From an uncultured Atopobiaceae bacterium (GTDB lineage Bacteria > Actinomycetota > Coriobacteriia > Coriobacteriales > Atopobiaceae), in NCBI GenBank assembly GCA_944320385.1, contig CALUHH010000007.1, positions 1 through 64,000 on the forward strand: a DNA stretch of 64,000 nt, written 5' to 3'. The position numbers and the translations under genes were made by a program. Every line of letters begins with the position of its first letter. The stretch's first letter is position 1. Positions 43,812-52,625 of this stretch are shown piece after piece. Under the pieces are notes generated by a model. The model was not told the origin of the DNA. It saw nothing but the letters and a program-made list of their open reading frames with translations, and made no database searches.

Positions 43812-44242
43812 TTCCGGGCCTCGAGCATCTCGTCGAGCGTGCGCCAGGCGAGCTCGGCGCACTTCACGCGCGCCGGCATGTGCGCGATGTCGCGCAGCAG
43901 CACGCCGTCCTCGAGGGCGTCGAGCGCCGCCTCGTCGGTCTCCTCGCCGCGCACCATGCGCATGAACAGGTCGCAGAGCTCGCGCGCCTCCTCGGGCGTC
44001 TTGTCGATCATGAGGTCGCTCATGATGTCGGCGCTCGCCTGGGAGATGGCGCAGCCGTGCCCGGTGAACGCCGCCTCCTCGATGGTGCCGTCGTCGGCAA
44101 AGCGCACGGAGAACGTGAGCTCGTCGCCGCAGGAGGGGTTCACGCCCTCGTGGCTGCAGTCGGCGTCCTCCATTTGGTACTTGTAGTCGGGGTGCGAGAC
44201 GTGGTCCATGAAGGCCGCGTTGTAGAGGTCAGTTACTGCCAT
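43805..44242 (-). CDS. sufU: Fe-S cluster assembly protein SufU
   Basis: 145 residues. Three conserved Cys are in NPSCGDE, GHGCAISQAS and RVKCAELAW. SufU-type proteins bind zinc and take sulfur from SufS in Gram-positive SUF systems. It overlaps the sufS end by 14 nt. Confidence 0.94.
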   Translation of the reverse strand: MAVTDLYNAAFMDHVSHPDYKYQMEDADCSHEGVNPSCGDELTFSVRFADDGTIEEAAFTGHGCAISQASADIMSDLMIDKTPEEARELCDLFMRMVRGEETDEAALDALEDGVLLRDIAHMPARVKCAELAWRTLDEMLEARNL

Positions 44243-45449
44243 GGAAGATCCCCCAGACCTGGCTCAGGCCGTCGACGAGGCGGTCCACGTCGGCGGCGTC
44301 GTTGTAGAACGCGAGGCTCGCGCGGCAGCAGGCGAGGTTCTCCACGCCGAGCCACGCCAGCAGCGGCTGCGCGCAGTGGTGCCCGGCGCGGATGCACACG
44401 CCGGAGGCGTCGAGGATGCTCGCCACGTCGTGCGGGTGGACGCCGCGCACGTTGAAGCTGATGACGCCATGGTGGCGAGCCGGGTCCGCCGGGCCGATGA
44501 GGTCAACAAAGCCCAGTTCGGAGAGCCGTTCCATCGCGTAGGCTACGAGCTCGCCCTCGCGCTCGGCCACCGTGTCGAGGCCCACGGTCTCGGTGAGGTA
44601 GGCGAGCGCGGCGCCGGTGGCGTAGATGCCGGCGGCGTCCTGCGTGCCGGCCTCGAACTTCTCGGGCACGGGGGCCCACGTGGCGCCCTGCTCGGTCACG
44701 GAGTCGATCATCTCGCCGCCGGTGAGCATCGGCGGCATCTGCTCGAGCAGCTCGTGGCGGCCCCAGAGCACGCCCACGCCCATCGGGCCGAGCGCCTTGT
44801 GGCCGGAGAAGGCCAGGAAGTCCGCCCCGAGCTCATCCACGTTCACGCGCAGGTGCGGGACGGACTGCGCGGCGTCGACGACCATCACGGCGCCGACGGC
44901 GTGCGCCGCATCCGCGAGGCGACGGATTGGCAGCTCGCAGCCCATGACATTGGAGACGTGCGCCGCGGACACGATCTTGGTTCGCGGGCCGATCTTCTCG
45001 GCGATCTCGTCCTCGGCGAGCGTTCCGTCCTTCTCGGGGTAGAGGTAGACCAGGCGCGCGCCGGCGGCGCGGCAGGCCTGCTGCCAGGGGATGAGGTTGG
45101 AGTGGTGCTCCATGATGGTGATGGCCACCTCGTCGCCGGCCCCCAAGACGCAGGGCGAGAAGGACTTGGCCACGAGGTTGAGGCTCTCGCTCGTGTTGCG
45201 CGTGAAGATCACGTCGCGGGCGTCGGGCGCGCCGATGAGGGCCGCCACCTGCGCGCGCACGGCGGCGATGGCCGCGGTGGCCTCCACCGAGAGGCTGTAG
45301 AGCCCGCGCAGGGGGTTGGCGTTCATGGTCTCGTAGAAGCGGCGCTGGGCGTCGAGGACGCAGGCGGGCCGCTGTGCGGTGGCCGCGCTGTCGAGAAACG
45401 CGATCTCGGGGTGGCTAGCCAGCAGCGGGAAGTCGTCGCGATACATCAC
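44229..45449 (-). CDS. sufS: Cysteine desulfurase SufS
   Basis: 406 residues, class V aminotransferase fold. TRNTSESLNLVAKSF, ISxxEHHSN-like IMEHHSNLIPW, the PLP Lys in SGHKALGPMGVGVLWG (about 221) and the catalytic Cys in RAGHHCAQPLL (about 359) are present. It releases sulfur from cysteine and hands it to SufU. Start ATG overlaps the sufD stop (ATGA) and is directly preceded by GGAGGAGG. Confidence 0.95.
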   Translation of the reverse strand: MMYRDDFPLLASHPEIAFLDSAATAQRPACVLDAQRRFYETMNANPLRGLYSLSVEATAAIAAVRAQVAALIGAPDARDVIFTRNTSESLNLVAKSFSPCVLGAGDEVAITIMEHHSNLIPWQQACRAAGARLVYLYPEKDGTLAEDEIAEKIGPRTKIVSAAHVSNVMGCELPIRRLADAAHAVGAVMVVDAAQSVPHLRVNVDELGADFLAFSGHKALGPMGVGVLWGRHELLEQMPPMLTGGEMIDSVTEQGATWAPVPEKFEAGTQDAAGIYATGAALAYLTETVGLDTVAEREGELVAYAMERLSELGFVDLIGPADPARHHGVISFNVRGVHPHDVASILDASGVCIRAGHHCAQPLLAWLGVENLACCRASLAFYNDAADVDRLVDGLSQVWGIFHGSN

Positions 45450-46579
45450 GCCTCCTCCGGATGATTCAATTGGGGACAGACCCCTTTTGAATCATCGTCC
45501 TCATGATTCAAAAGGGGTCTGTCCCCAATTGAATCATCCACTACAGCGCGGGCCTCGTCGCAGGGGGCGTTCATGAGCGCCTCCTCGTAGAGGGCGCGCA
45601 CGAAGAGCTGCTCGGCGTCCTCACGGGAGAGGCCGCGGTCGGCGAGGTAGGCCAGCTGCTCGGGGCTCACCGAGCCGATGGTGGCGCCGTGGTTGCCGGC
45701 GACGTCGTCCTCGTCGCACAGAATCGTGGGAAGCGTCTTGTTGACTACGTCGTCGCCCAGCACGAGCACGGTCTCGGCCTCGTTGCCCTGCGCGCCCTTG
45801 GCGCCGTGGATAAGGTCGATCGTGGTGCGCAGGCCCTTCTTGGCCGCGCCCTCGAGGACGCCGGAGTAGGAGAGCTCGGAGCGGGTCTTGCGGCCGCGCT
45901 GCCGGACGATCTCGTTGATGTCGAGCACCTCGGCGCCGCCCGCGTGGTAGCGGCAGTCCAGGTCGATGCGCGCCCGGGCGTCGGCCAGGTCGCAGGCAAA
46001 GCCCAGGGCGACGGTGGCGCCGCCGAGCAGGCGCTGGTGCACGTCGACGCGCGCGTCGCGCCCGGTGGAGATGCCCACGCTCTCGAGGTGCTGCCCCGCG
46101 CCCGCGCTCACGTACTCGTAGAGGTGCACGCGCGCGCCGGCCTCGGCGATCACGCGCAGAAGCGACGCGGAGGTGCCGGCCTCGCCGTCCTTCTCGCCCC
46201 CCGCCGCCACGACGATGGTGGCCTCGGCGCCCTCGCGAACCATGACGCCGGTGTCGGCGACCTCTCCCGCGCCCACGGCCACCACGATCGGCTCCTCGCG
46301 CTTCTCGCCGCGCGGGACCTCCACGTAGCGCGCGCCGGCGGCCTGGGACTCGGCCCAGTCCGTGACCTCGCGGCCCATGCCGCACTCCACGCCCTCGAAA
46401 AGGCGCGGAAGCGAGAAGTACACGTCGCCGGCACGCCCGCGCGCCGGCACGGTCAGCGTGATGTCGTTGGTGCGCAGGCGGTTCCACGTCTGCGCGGGGG
46501 CAACGTTGACGCGCTCGAGGGTGATCTCGGGCGTCGCGGCGCAAGCGGCCCCCGAAGCCGCGTTCTTCTCGGCCATCAT
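45446..46579 (-). CDS. sufD: SufD-type scaffold protein with palindrome-encoded C-terminus
   Basis: 377 residues. The C-terminal half has the SufB/SufD beta-helix and family blocks RYHAGGAEVLDINEIVRQRG, HGAKGAQGNEAETVLVLGD and HGATIGSVSPEQLAYLADRGL. It forms the SufBCD scaffold. Oddity: after the conserved FVRALYEEAL-MNAPCDEARAVV end, about 30 residues (DDSIGDRPLLNHEDDDSKGVCPQLNHPEEA in two halves) are encoded by a perfect 36-bp inverted repeat. Coupling to sufS is kept. Confidence 0.92.
   Translation of the reverse strand: MMAEKNAASGAACAATPEITLERVNVAPAQTWNRLRTNDITLTVPARGRAGDVYFSLPRLFEGVECGMGREVTDWAESQAAGARYVEVPRGEKREEPIVVAVGAGEVADTGVMVREGAEATIVVAAGGEKDGEAGTSASLLRVIAEAGARVHLYEYVSAGAGQHLESVGISTGRDARVDVHQRLLGGATVALGFACDLADARARIDLDCRYHAGGAEVLDINEIVRQRGRKTRSELSYSGVLEGAAKKGLRTTIDLIHGAKGAQGNEAETVLVLGDDVVNKTLPTILCDEDDVAGNHGATIGSVSPEQLAYLADRGLSREDAEQLFVRALYEEALMNAPCDEARAVVDDSIGDRPLLNHEDDDSKGVCPQLNHPEEA
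45460..45538. repeat. Perfect 36-bp inverted repeat inside the sufD 3' end
   Basis: 45460-45495 is the exact reverse complement of 45503-45538 with loop CGTCCTC; the core is GGGGACAGACCCC. It lies inside the sufD reading frame just before the sufS ribosome site. Related single dyads lie at 59411 and 62453. In the mRNA it should form a very stable hairpin within the operon. Confidence 0.9.
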
Positions 46580-47997
46580 CCGATCGCCCCTTCCATCTCG
46601 AGCTTGATGAGGTTGTTCATCTCCACGGCGTACTCCATCGGGAGCTCCTTGGAGACGGGGTTGGCAAAGCCGTTGACCACGAGCGTGCGCGCCTCGGCCT
46701 CGGAGCAGCCGCGGCTCATGAGGTAGAGGATCGTGTCGTCGGAGATGCGGCCAATTGTGGCCTCGTGGCCCACCTGCGCGGTGGCGTTGCGCACGTCCAT
46801 CGCGGGGATGGTGTCGGAGCGGGAGATGTCATCGAGCATGAGGCTCTGGCAGCTCACCGAGCAGCGCGCGCGGTCGGCGCGCCGGCCGATCACGACCGAC
46901 GAGCGGAACGTGTTGACGCCGCCGTCCTTGGAGATGGACTTCGTGGAGACGGAGGCGGTGGTGTCCGCGCCGTTCATGATCACCTTGCAGCCGGTGTCGA
47001 GGTCCTGCGTGGCGCCGGCGAAGGTGATGCCGGTGAACTCGCAGCTGCTGCGGTCGCCCGCCATGATGGTGGTGGGGTAGAGGTAGCTCACGTGGCTGCC
47101 AAAGGAGCCGGAGACCCACTCCATCTTTGCTTCGGCGCCGATCGTGGCGCGCTTGGTGTTGAGGTTGTACATGTTCTTGGACCAGTTCTCGATCGTGGAG
47201 TAGCGCAGGCGCGCGCCGTCCTTCACGAAGAGCTCCACCGCGCCGGCGTGGAGGTTGGCCTCGTAGTACTTGGGCGCGGAGCAGCCCTCGATGAAGTGCA
47301 GGTCGGCGCCGGGCTCCACGATGATGAGCGTGTGCTCGAACTGGCCCGCGCCCGCCGCGTTGAGGCGGAAGTAGCTCTGCAGCGGGTAGGGCAGCGTCAC
47401 GCCCGCGGGCACGTAGACGAACGAGCCGCCCGACCACACGGCGTAGTGCAGCGCCGCGAACTTGTGGTCGGTGGGCGGGATCAGCGTGCCGAAGTACTCG
47501 CGCACGACGGGCTCCCACTGGGGGTCGTGCAGCGCGTCCTCGATCGTGGTGTAGACGACGCCCTGCTTGGCCACGTCGTCGCGCATGTTGTGGTAGACGA
47601 TCTCGGAGTCGTACTGGGCGCCCACGCCGGCGAGGCTCTCGCGCTCCGCCTCGGGGATGCCCAGGCGCTCGAAGGTGTCCTTGATGTCGGCGGGCACGTC
47701 GTCCCAGCTCTTGGCCTGCTTGGTCTTGGGCGAGACGTACGTGGAGATGTGGTCCAGGTCCAGCCCCGCGATGCTCGGCCCCCAGTTCTCGGCCATCGGG
47801 CGCGCGTGATAGAGCTCGAGCGCGCGCAGGCGCATCTCGAGCATCCAGGCGGGCTCGTCCTTCTTCTCGGAGATCGCGCGGACGATCTCGGGCGTCAGGC
47901 CGTCGTCGTAGCGCTCGTAGCCCTCCTCGGACTTGGTGAAGTCGTAGAGGGAGCGGTTGACGTCGGCGACCTGCGTGCGCTTGCGCTGATCGCTCAC
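46576..47997 (-). CDS. sufB: Fe-S cluster scaffold SufB
   Basis: 473 residues, normal for SufB. YESEIVYHNMRDDVAKQGV, YVPAGVTLPYPLQSYFRLN, HTLIIVEPGADLHFIEGCSAP and RCSVSCQSLMLDD are family blocks, and GHEATIGRISDDTILYLMSRG closes the domain. Core scaffold on which the cluster is built. ATGA overlaps on both sides. Confidence 0.96.
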   Translation of the reverse strand: MSDQRKRTQVADVNRSLYDFTKSEEGYERYDDGLTPEIVRAISEKKDEPAWMLEMRLRALELYHARPMAENWGPSIAGLDLDHISTYVSPKTKQAKSWDDVPADIKDTFERLGIPEAERESLAGVGAQYDSEIVYHNMRDDVAKQGVVYTTIEDALHDPQWEPVVREYFGTLIPPTDHKFAALHYAVWSGGSFVYVPAGVTLPYPLQSYFRLNAAGAGQFEHTLIIVEPGADLHFIEGCSAPKYYEANLHAGAVELFVKDGARLRYSTIENWSKNMYNLNTKRATIGAEAKMEWVSGSFGSHVSYLYPTTIMAGDRSSCEFTGITFAGATQDLDTGCKVIMNGADTTASVSTKSISKDGGVNTFRSSVVIGRRADRARCSVSCQSLMLDDISRSDTIPAMDVRNATAQVGHEATIGRISDDTILYLMSRGCSEAEARTLVVNGFANPVSKELPMEYAVEMNNLIKLEMEGAIG

Positions 47998-48803
47998 TCG
48001 GCATCACCGGCCTTGGGGCATCCCGGGCACTCGGCGCACGACGCGTCGCCCTTCTCGCCCGCGCGCTCGAAGCGCTCGAAGCCGTGGGCGTCGATGTCGG
48101 CGATGAGCTCGGCCGGCCCCTCGGCGACCATGCGGCCCTTGACCATGACGTGGGTGCGGTCGACCTCGAGGCGCTCGAGGATGCGCGTGTTGTGCGTGAT
48201 CACGATGAGCGCGCCGCCGATCTGCTCGCGGTAGGCCTGGATGCCGCGGGAGACGATGCCCAGCGCGTCCACGTCCAGGCCCGAGTCGGTCTCGTCGAGG
48301 ATGGCGAGCTTGGGCTGGAGCAGCAGGAGCTGCAGCATCTCGATCTTCTTCTTCTCGCCGCCGGAGAAGCCCACGTTGAGCTCGCGCATGAGGAAGCTCT
48401 GGTCGAGCTCGAGCTGGTCGGCGATCTGCCCCACGCGCTCGCGGAACTTGCGCGCGGTGGTCTTGAGCTCGGGGCGCTTCTGGCAGATGGTGCGCAGGAA
48501 GCTGTAGAGCGGCACGCCGGGCACCTCGACGGGGGCCTGGTAGGAGAGGAAGATGCCGGCCAGCGAGCGCTTGTCGGCGGAGAGCTCGGTCACGTCCTCG
48601 CCCGCGAAGGAGATGCGGCCGGAGCTCACGCGATAGACCGGGTCGCCCATGATGACGTGTCCGAGCGTGGACTTGCCGGCGCCGTTGGGGCCCATGAGGA
48701 CGTGGCACTCGCCCTCGCCGACGGCAAGGTCGACCTCGTGCAGGATGGGCTTGTCCTCGGTGCCTGCCGAGAGGGCGCTCACGTTGAGTAGCTGAGATGC
48801 CAT
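47994..48803 (-). CDS. sufC: SUF ATPase SufC
   Basis: 269 residues. Walker A GPNGAGKSTLG, Q-loop LSYQAPVEVPGV, signature FSGGEKKKIE, Walker B LAILDETDSGLDVDAL and THN H-loop are present. It powers conformational changes of SufBD. First gene of the sufCBDSU operon. A Cys-bearing tail (CAECPGCPKAGDAE) is longer than usual. Confidence 0.96.
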   Translation of the reverse strand: MASQLLNVSALSAGTEDKPILHEVDLAVGEGECHVLMGPNGAGKSTLGHVIMGDPVYRVSSGRISFAGEDVTELSADKRSLAGIFLSYQAPVEVPGVPLYSFLRTICQKRPELKTTARKFRERVGQIADQLELDQSFLMRELNVGFSGGEKKKIEMLQLLLLQPKLAILDETDSGLDVDALGIVSRGIQAYREQIGGALIVITHNTRILERLEVDRTHVMVKGRMVAEGPAELIADIDAHGFERFERAGEKGDASCAECPGCPKAGDAE

Positions 48804-48855
48804 GGTCTGCCTTTCTCCTCGCGGGCCGCGCCGGGTCCGCGCCTGATTCGCTAGC

Positions 48856-48870
48856 CTAATTCATACTAAT
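48856..48870 (-). promoter_or_regulatory. Candidate Rrf2 operator and promoter of the suf operon
   Basis: CTAATTCATACTAAT (here on the plus strand) is an AT-rich near-dyad with repeated TAAT/ATTAG, in an otherwise GC-rich leader about 55 nt before the sufC start. It is a plausible -10/operator area; binding is inferred from context only. Confidence 0.4.
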
Positions 48871-49052
48871 GAGTGGGGAATTAAAGGCAAGCCTCGGGGC
48901 GAGAAAAACCGGCGCTTCGCAACAAATCCTACTAGCTTGGGGGTATTTTCAGCCGCGGACGTTTGCGGGGTCGTTACGGTCGCGTGCGTCGTGCCGGGCG
49001 AGAAGTACCATGGCGCAGGGCTTGTTGGCGGCGGCGGGAGGCTCTTCTTAGC

Positions 49053-50012
49053 ATGGACGCGTGGAAGCGGCTCGGCGGCTTCATCGGGAGCCACATGGCA
49101 TTTGTCTCGCCGGCGTGCGTCGTGCTGGGCGTGCTCTTCCCGGACCAGCTCTCCGTCCTCAAGCCGGCCGTGACGCCGCTCTTTGCGTTCATGACGTTCC
49201 AGAGCTCGCTCTCCAACACCTTCGGCAACCTCGCGCGGGTGGTGCGCCGCCCGCTGCCGATGCTCGTCTCGCTCGCGCTGGCGACGGTGGCCATGCCATG
49301 CGTGGCGTGCGCGCTCGCGACGGCGCTCTTCGGGACGAGCCCCAATCTGGTCTGCGGCATCGTGCTCGAGTACAGCGTGCCCGTCGCCGTGGTCTCGGCC
49401 ATGTGGACCAACATGCTCGGCGGCGACCCGGCGCTCTCGCTGGCCACGATCCTGGTCTCAACGGTGGCTGCGCCCGTGACCATCCCACTTACGTTGCACC
49501 TGCTGCTGGGCCAGGTCGTCGAGGTCGATGCCGCACGGATGATGGGGGAGATGGCGGTCTCCATCGCGCTGCCGGCGCTCGCGGGCACGGCCCTCAACGA
49601 CGCCACGCGCGGCCGCGCGGCGCGCGAGCTCTCGCCGGTCGTCGCGCCGGCGGCGAAGATCGCGCTCGTGCTGGTGATCCTCTGCAACTCGACGGGCGTG
49701 GCTCCCTACGTGCGCGCGCTCACGCCCCAGCTCGTGGGCGTGGCGGCCTTCATCTGCGCGTTCGCGGCGTGCGGGTATGCGCTCGGCCTGGCGGCCGCGC
49801 GGGCGCTTCGCCGACCGCACGAGCAGGAGGTCTCGATGACCTACCTCGTGGGCATGCGCAACATCTCCGCGGGAGCGGTGATAGCGGGGGAGTACTTCCC
49901 AGGCGAGGTGATGTTTCCCGTGGTCATCGGGACGCTCTTCCAGCAGGTGCTGGCGGCGGGGTTCGGCACGGCGCTGCGCCGGCTGGGCCGCGCGGGCGGT
50001 GCTTCGCGGTAG
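49053..50012 (+). CDS. Bile acid:sodium symporter (BASS) family transporter
   Basis: 319 residues, about ten transmembrane helices. FMTFQSSLSNTFGNLARVVRRP resembles the family's early motif, and GIVLEYSVPVAVVSAMWTNMLGGDPALSLATILVSTVAAPVTIP contains the crossover region. Such proteins move organic anions with Na+; known substrates include bile acids, pantoate and ketoacids. Substrate is not inferable. Divergent from the suf operon. Confidence 0.75.
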   Translation: MDAWKRLGGFIGSHMAFVSPACVVLGVLFPDQLSVLKPAVTPLFAFMTFQSSLSNTFGNLARVVRRPLPMLVSLALATVAMPCVACALATALFGTSPNLVCGIVLEYSVPVAVVSAMWTNMLGGDPALSLATILVSTVAAPVTIPLTLHLLLGQVVEVDAARMMGEMAVSIALPALAGTALNDATRGRAARELSPVVAPAAKIALVLVILCNSTGVAPYVRALTPQLVGVAAFICAFAACGYALGLAAARALRRPHEQEVSMTYLVGMRNISAGAVIAGEYFPGEVMFPVVIGTLFQQVLAAGFGTALRRLGRAGGASR

Positions 50013-50033
50013 GGCCCAACCCGCCGTCGCGCG

Positions 50034-50199
50034 TTGTGTACACAGCTCGGCGTTGTGTACACCGTTGCCGGATGTGTACACTCCCGCGACCCGCCCGTTC
50101 TTCTCGTCAGCTCGTTTACCTGCGAAAATGCTAGATGTCCGAATTCGGATTGTGTACACACCCGGCTGAGGTGTACACAACGTGCCGCTGTGTACACAA
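50034..50199. repeat. TGTGTACAC array with 19-nt period around a CTTCTCG core
   Basis: TTGTGTACAC begins at 50034 and 50053 and ATGTGTACAC at 50072 (period 19). The reverse part has TTGTGTACAC at 50150 and GTGTACACAA at 50171 and 50190. Copies pair across the centre, giving a large cruciform or hairpin. The centre includes CGCCCGTTCTTCTCGTCAG and TTTACCTGCGAAAATGCTA (50115-50133), nearly identical to the core of the 5194 element. Confidence 0.8.
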
Positions 50200-50261
50200 C
50201 TCGAGAGAGGGCCCAAAATGGCGCAGAGGTCCTTTTCTTGCAGACAAGCTCTCCGTGCGGG

Positions 50262-50357
50262 CTAGCCGCGGGTCCAGCGGCGGCGCGGCCGGCCGTCGTC
50301 TAGGATGACGGCGAGCGCGGCGACGGCTACGACGGCGATGAAGATGAGCTTTTTCAC
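50262..50357 (-). CDS. 31-residue membrane peptide
   Basis: GTG start with GGGAGGT at ideal spacing. The product MKKLIFIAVVAVAALAVIL-DDGRPRRRWTRG has one transmembrane helix, then two acidic and several basic residues. Third positions in the helix codons are G or C, like other genes. The surrounding 790-bp gap otherwise holds only repeats. It resembles the short Lys-Lys-hydrophobic peptides often missed in annotation; family and role unknown. Confidence 0.5.
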   Translation of the reverse strand: MKKLIFIAVVAVAALAVILDDGRPRRRWTRG

Positions 50358-50556
50358 GATGACCTCCCTGGCCTCGGGTTCTTCTCGCCCAGCATTGTCC
50401 GCTCACCGGTCCGTCGCCGCCATCGGGCTGGCTTACCGCCGTCTTGCGCTTTCGTAAGGTTGGCCGCCGTCCGCGCTGTGCATGCTGCAAAAGCAAGGTT
50501 GTGTGGCAGGGGCGTGGCTGCGCTTTCCGGGAGGCCTATCGCGAGAAGAACAAGGC

Positions 50557-50711
50557 GATTGTGGGCAATACATTTGATATCGGGCGGCCGTCAGTGGCGG
50601 GCCGCGTCGTGCTTCTCGCTGAATTTGGGGCGCTTTGTCACGTTTGACGGGGTTGTGGGCAAAACGATTGATGCGCGGGCGAGAGGAGCATCAAACATGT
50701 TGCTCACAACC
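50557..50711. repeat. GGTTGTGGGCAA hairpin element
   Basis: GATTGTGGGCAATACATTTGAT (50557) and GGTTGTGGGCAAAACGATTG (50651) are direct copies; 50688-50711 is inverted and pairs imperfectly with the second. GTGCTTCTCGCTGAATTTGGGGCG lies between. Clearly related in plan and partly in sequence to 25252-25406. No gene is supported between 50358 and gatC. Confidence 0.7.
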
Positions 50712-50802
50712 GGGTGTTTCGGCGGGGATACGGCACCCTTGCCGCGCGGCCGTGCCGCCGGCCCCTGTCGTAGAATGGGGCGCAGTGACGATAGGAGGAC
50801 CT

Positions 50803-51120
50803 ATGCCCCTAACCAGAGAAGACGTCGCGGGCATCGCGGACTACGCGCGCATCGCGCTCACGCCCGAGGAGCTCGACGAGATGACCGCCTACATGAACGA
50901 CGCCGTGGCGCTGCTCGACCCCATCCGCCAGTACGACCTTGAGGGCGTGGAGCCCACCTTCCACCCCATCGGGGATCTCTCCAACGTGATGACCGACGAC
51001 GTGCCGGACGACGAGGTCCGCCACCTGCCCGTCGACGTGGCGCTCGAGAACGCCGGCGCGTCGCGCGACCGCAGCTTCCGCGTCCCGTCCATCCTCGGCG
51101 ACCAGGGAGGTGACCGCTGA
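50803..51120 (+). CDS. gatC: Aspartyl/glutamyl-tRNA amidotransferase subunit C
   Basis: 105 residues from ATG 50803 (ATAGGAGGACC site; TAGAAT -10-like box at 50771). GIADYARIALTPEELDEMTAYMNDAVALLDPIRQYD, TFHPIGDLSNVMTDD and the C-terminal FRVPSIL are the GatC pattern. It stabilises GatA/GatB. Its stop overlaps gatA (TGATG). Confidence 0.95.
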   Translation: MPLTREDVAGIADYARIALTPEELDEMTAYMNDAVALLDPIRQYDLEGVEPTFHPIGDLSNVMTDDVPDDEVRHLPVDVALENAGASRDRSFRVPSILGDQGGDR

Positions 51121-52625
51121 TGGCAGCCAACTTCGACCAGCTCTCCGCGCGCGAGATCGCCGCGGGCGTCGCAAACGGCGACTTCACGGCCGTCGAGGTG
51201 GCCCGCGCGGCGCTCGACGCCGTGGAGGCCCGCGACGGCGAGGTCAAGGCGTTCCTGCAGGTCTCCGCGGACCTTGCGCTCGCCGCGGCCGAGGCCACCG
51301 ACCGCGCCCGCGCGGCAGGCGAGAGGCTCGGCCCCCTCGCCGGCGTGCCCGTGGCCTTCAAGGACAACATGCACCTCGTGGGCACCCGCACCACCTGCGC
51401 CTCGCGCATGCTCGAGAACTACGAGTCCACGTTCACGGCAACCTGCGTCCAGCGCCTGCTCGACGCCGGCGCCACGCCCGTGGGCAAGACCAACATGGAC
51501 GAGTTTGCCTTCGGCTCCTCAACTGAGTCCTCGGCCTTCCACCCCACCGCCAACCCGTGGGACGTCGCGCGCGTCCCCGGCGGCTCCTCGGGCGGCTCGG
51601 CCGCTGCCGTCGCCGCAGGCGAGGTCACGGTCTCGCTGGGCTCGGACACCGGCGGCTCGATCCGCCAGCCGGCCTCCCTCTGCGGCGTCGTGGGCCTCAA
51701 GCCCACCTACGGCGCCGTCAGCCGCTACGGCGTCGTGGCCTTTGGCTCCTCGCTCGACCAGGTCGGCCCCTTCGGCCGCCGCGTCGAGGACGTGGCCCTT
51801 GCCATGAACGCGCTCACCGCCGGCGGCCGCGATCCGTGGGACTCCACGAGCCAGCCCGTCGCGTGCGACTTCGCCGCGCACCTCGACGACCCCATCGAGG
51901 GCCGTCGTGTGGGCGTCGTCCCCGCGCTCATGGAGGCCGCCGGCCTCACCGACGAGGTCCGCGATGCCGTGAGCGCCGCCGCCCGCGCGCTGGCCGACCA
52001 GGGCGCCGAGCTCGTCGAGGTGGACCTTCCCAACATCGCCTCGGCCATCGCGGCCTACTACGTGATCGCGCCGTGCGAGGCTTTCTCCAACCTCGCGCGC
52101 TTTGACGGCGTGCGCTACGGCTACCAGGAGCCCGGCCAGGCCACGCTGGCCGAGCAGACCTCGCTCTCCCGTGCGCACGGCTTTGGCGAGGAGGCCAAGC
52201 GCCGCCAGATGCTGGGCGCCTACCTGCTCTCCTCGGGCGTCTACGATACGTACTACTACCCGGCGCAGCAAGTCCGCACCCTCATCACGGCCGACTATGC
52301 CCGCGCGTACGAGAAGTGCGATGTCATCCTCATGCCCGCCGCGCCGCGCACGGCGTTCAAGTTCGGCGAGCTCTCCGACCCCACGCAGATGTACGCGTCG
52401 GACATGTTCACGATCTCCAACAACATCGCTGGCAACGGCGGCGTCTCGGTGCCGCTGGGCCTGGGCGCCGCGACCGGCCTGCCCGTGTCGGCGCAGCTGC
52501 AGGGCCCGGCCTTCGCCGACGCGCGGCTGCTCACGTTTGCGCGCGCGATCGAGCGGTCCTTCTCGCCCGACGGCGGGGCCCCAGTCGCGCCCGCCTTTGC
52601 CGGGAAGGGGGGTGAGCTCGCATGA
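51120..52625 (+). CDS. gatA: Aspartyl/glutamyl-tRNA amidotransferase subunit A
   Basis: 501 residues. The amidase signature triad is visible: Lys in VAFKDNMH, Ser in GSDTGGSIRQPA and the loop PGGSSGGSAAAVAAGEV. It releases ammonia from glutamine for GatB to amidate Glu-tRNA(Gln) or Asp-tRNA(Asn). ATGA overlap with gatB. Confidence 0.97.
   Translation: MAANFDQLSAREIAAGVANGDFTAVEVARAALDAVEARDGEVKAFLQVSADLALAAAEATDRARAAGERLGPLAGVPVAFKDNMHLVGTRTTCASRMLENYESTFTATCVQRLLDAGATPVGKTNMDEFAFGSSTESSAFHPTANPWDVARVPGGSSGGSAAAVAAGEVTVSLGSDTGGSIRQPASLCGVVGLKPTYGAVSRYGVVAFGSSLDQVGPFGRRVEDVALAMNALTAGGRDPWDSTSQPVACDFAAHLDDPIEGRRVGVVPALMEAAGLTDEVRDAVSAAARALADQGAELVEVDLPNIASAIAAYYVIAPCEAFSNLARFDGVRYGYQEPGQATLAEQTSLSRAHGFGEEAKRRQMLGAYLLSSGVYDTYYYPAQQVRTLITADYARAYEKCDVILMPAAPRTAFKFGELSDPTQMYASDMFTISNNIAGNGGVSVPLGLGAATGLPVSAQLQGPAFADARLLTFARAIERSFSPDGGAPVAPAFAGKGGELA

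Noticed and set aside
50444..50647. 67-codon plus-strand frame with several Cys
   Set aside because: No ribosome site, codon use unlike the genes here, and it runs through the GGTTGTGGGCAA repeat element.
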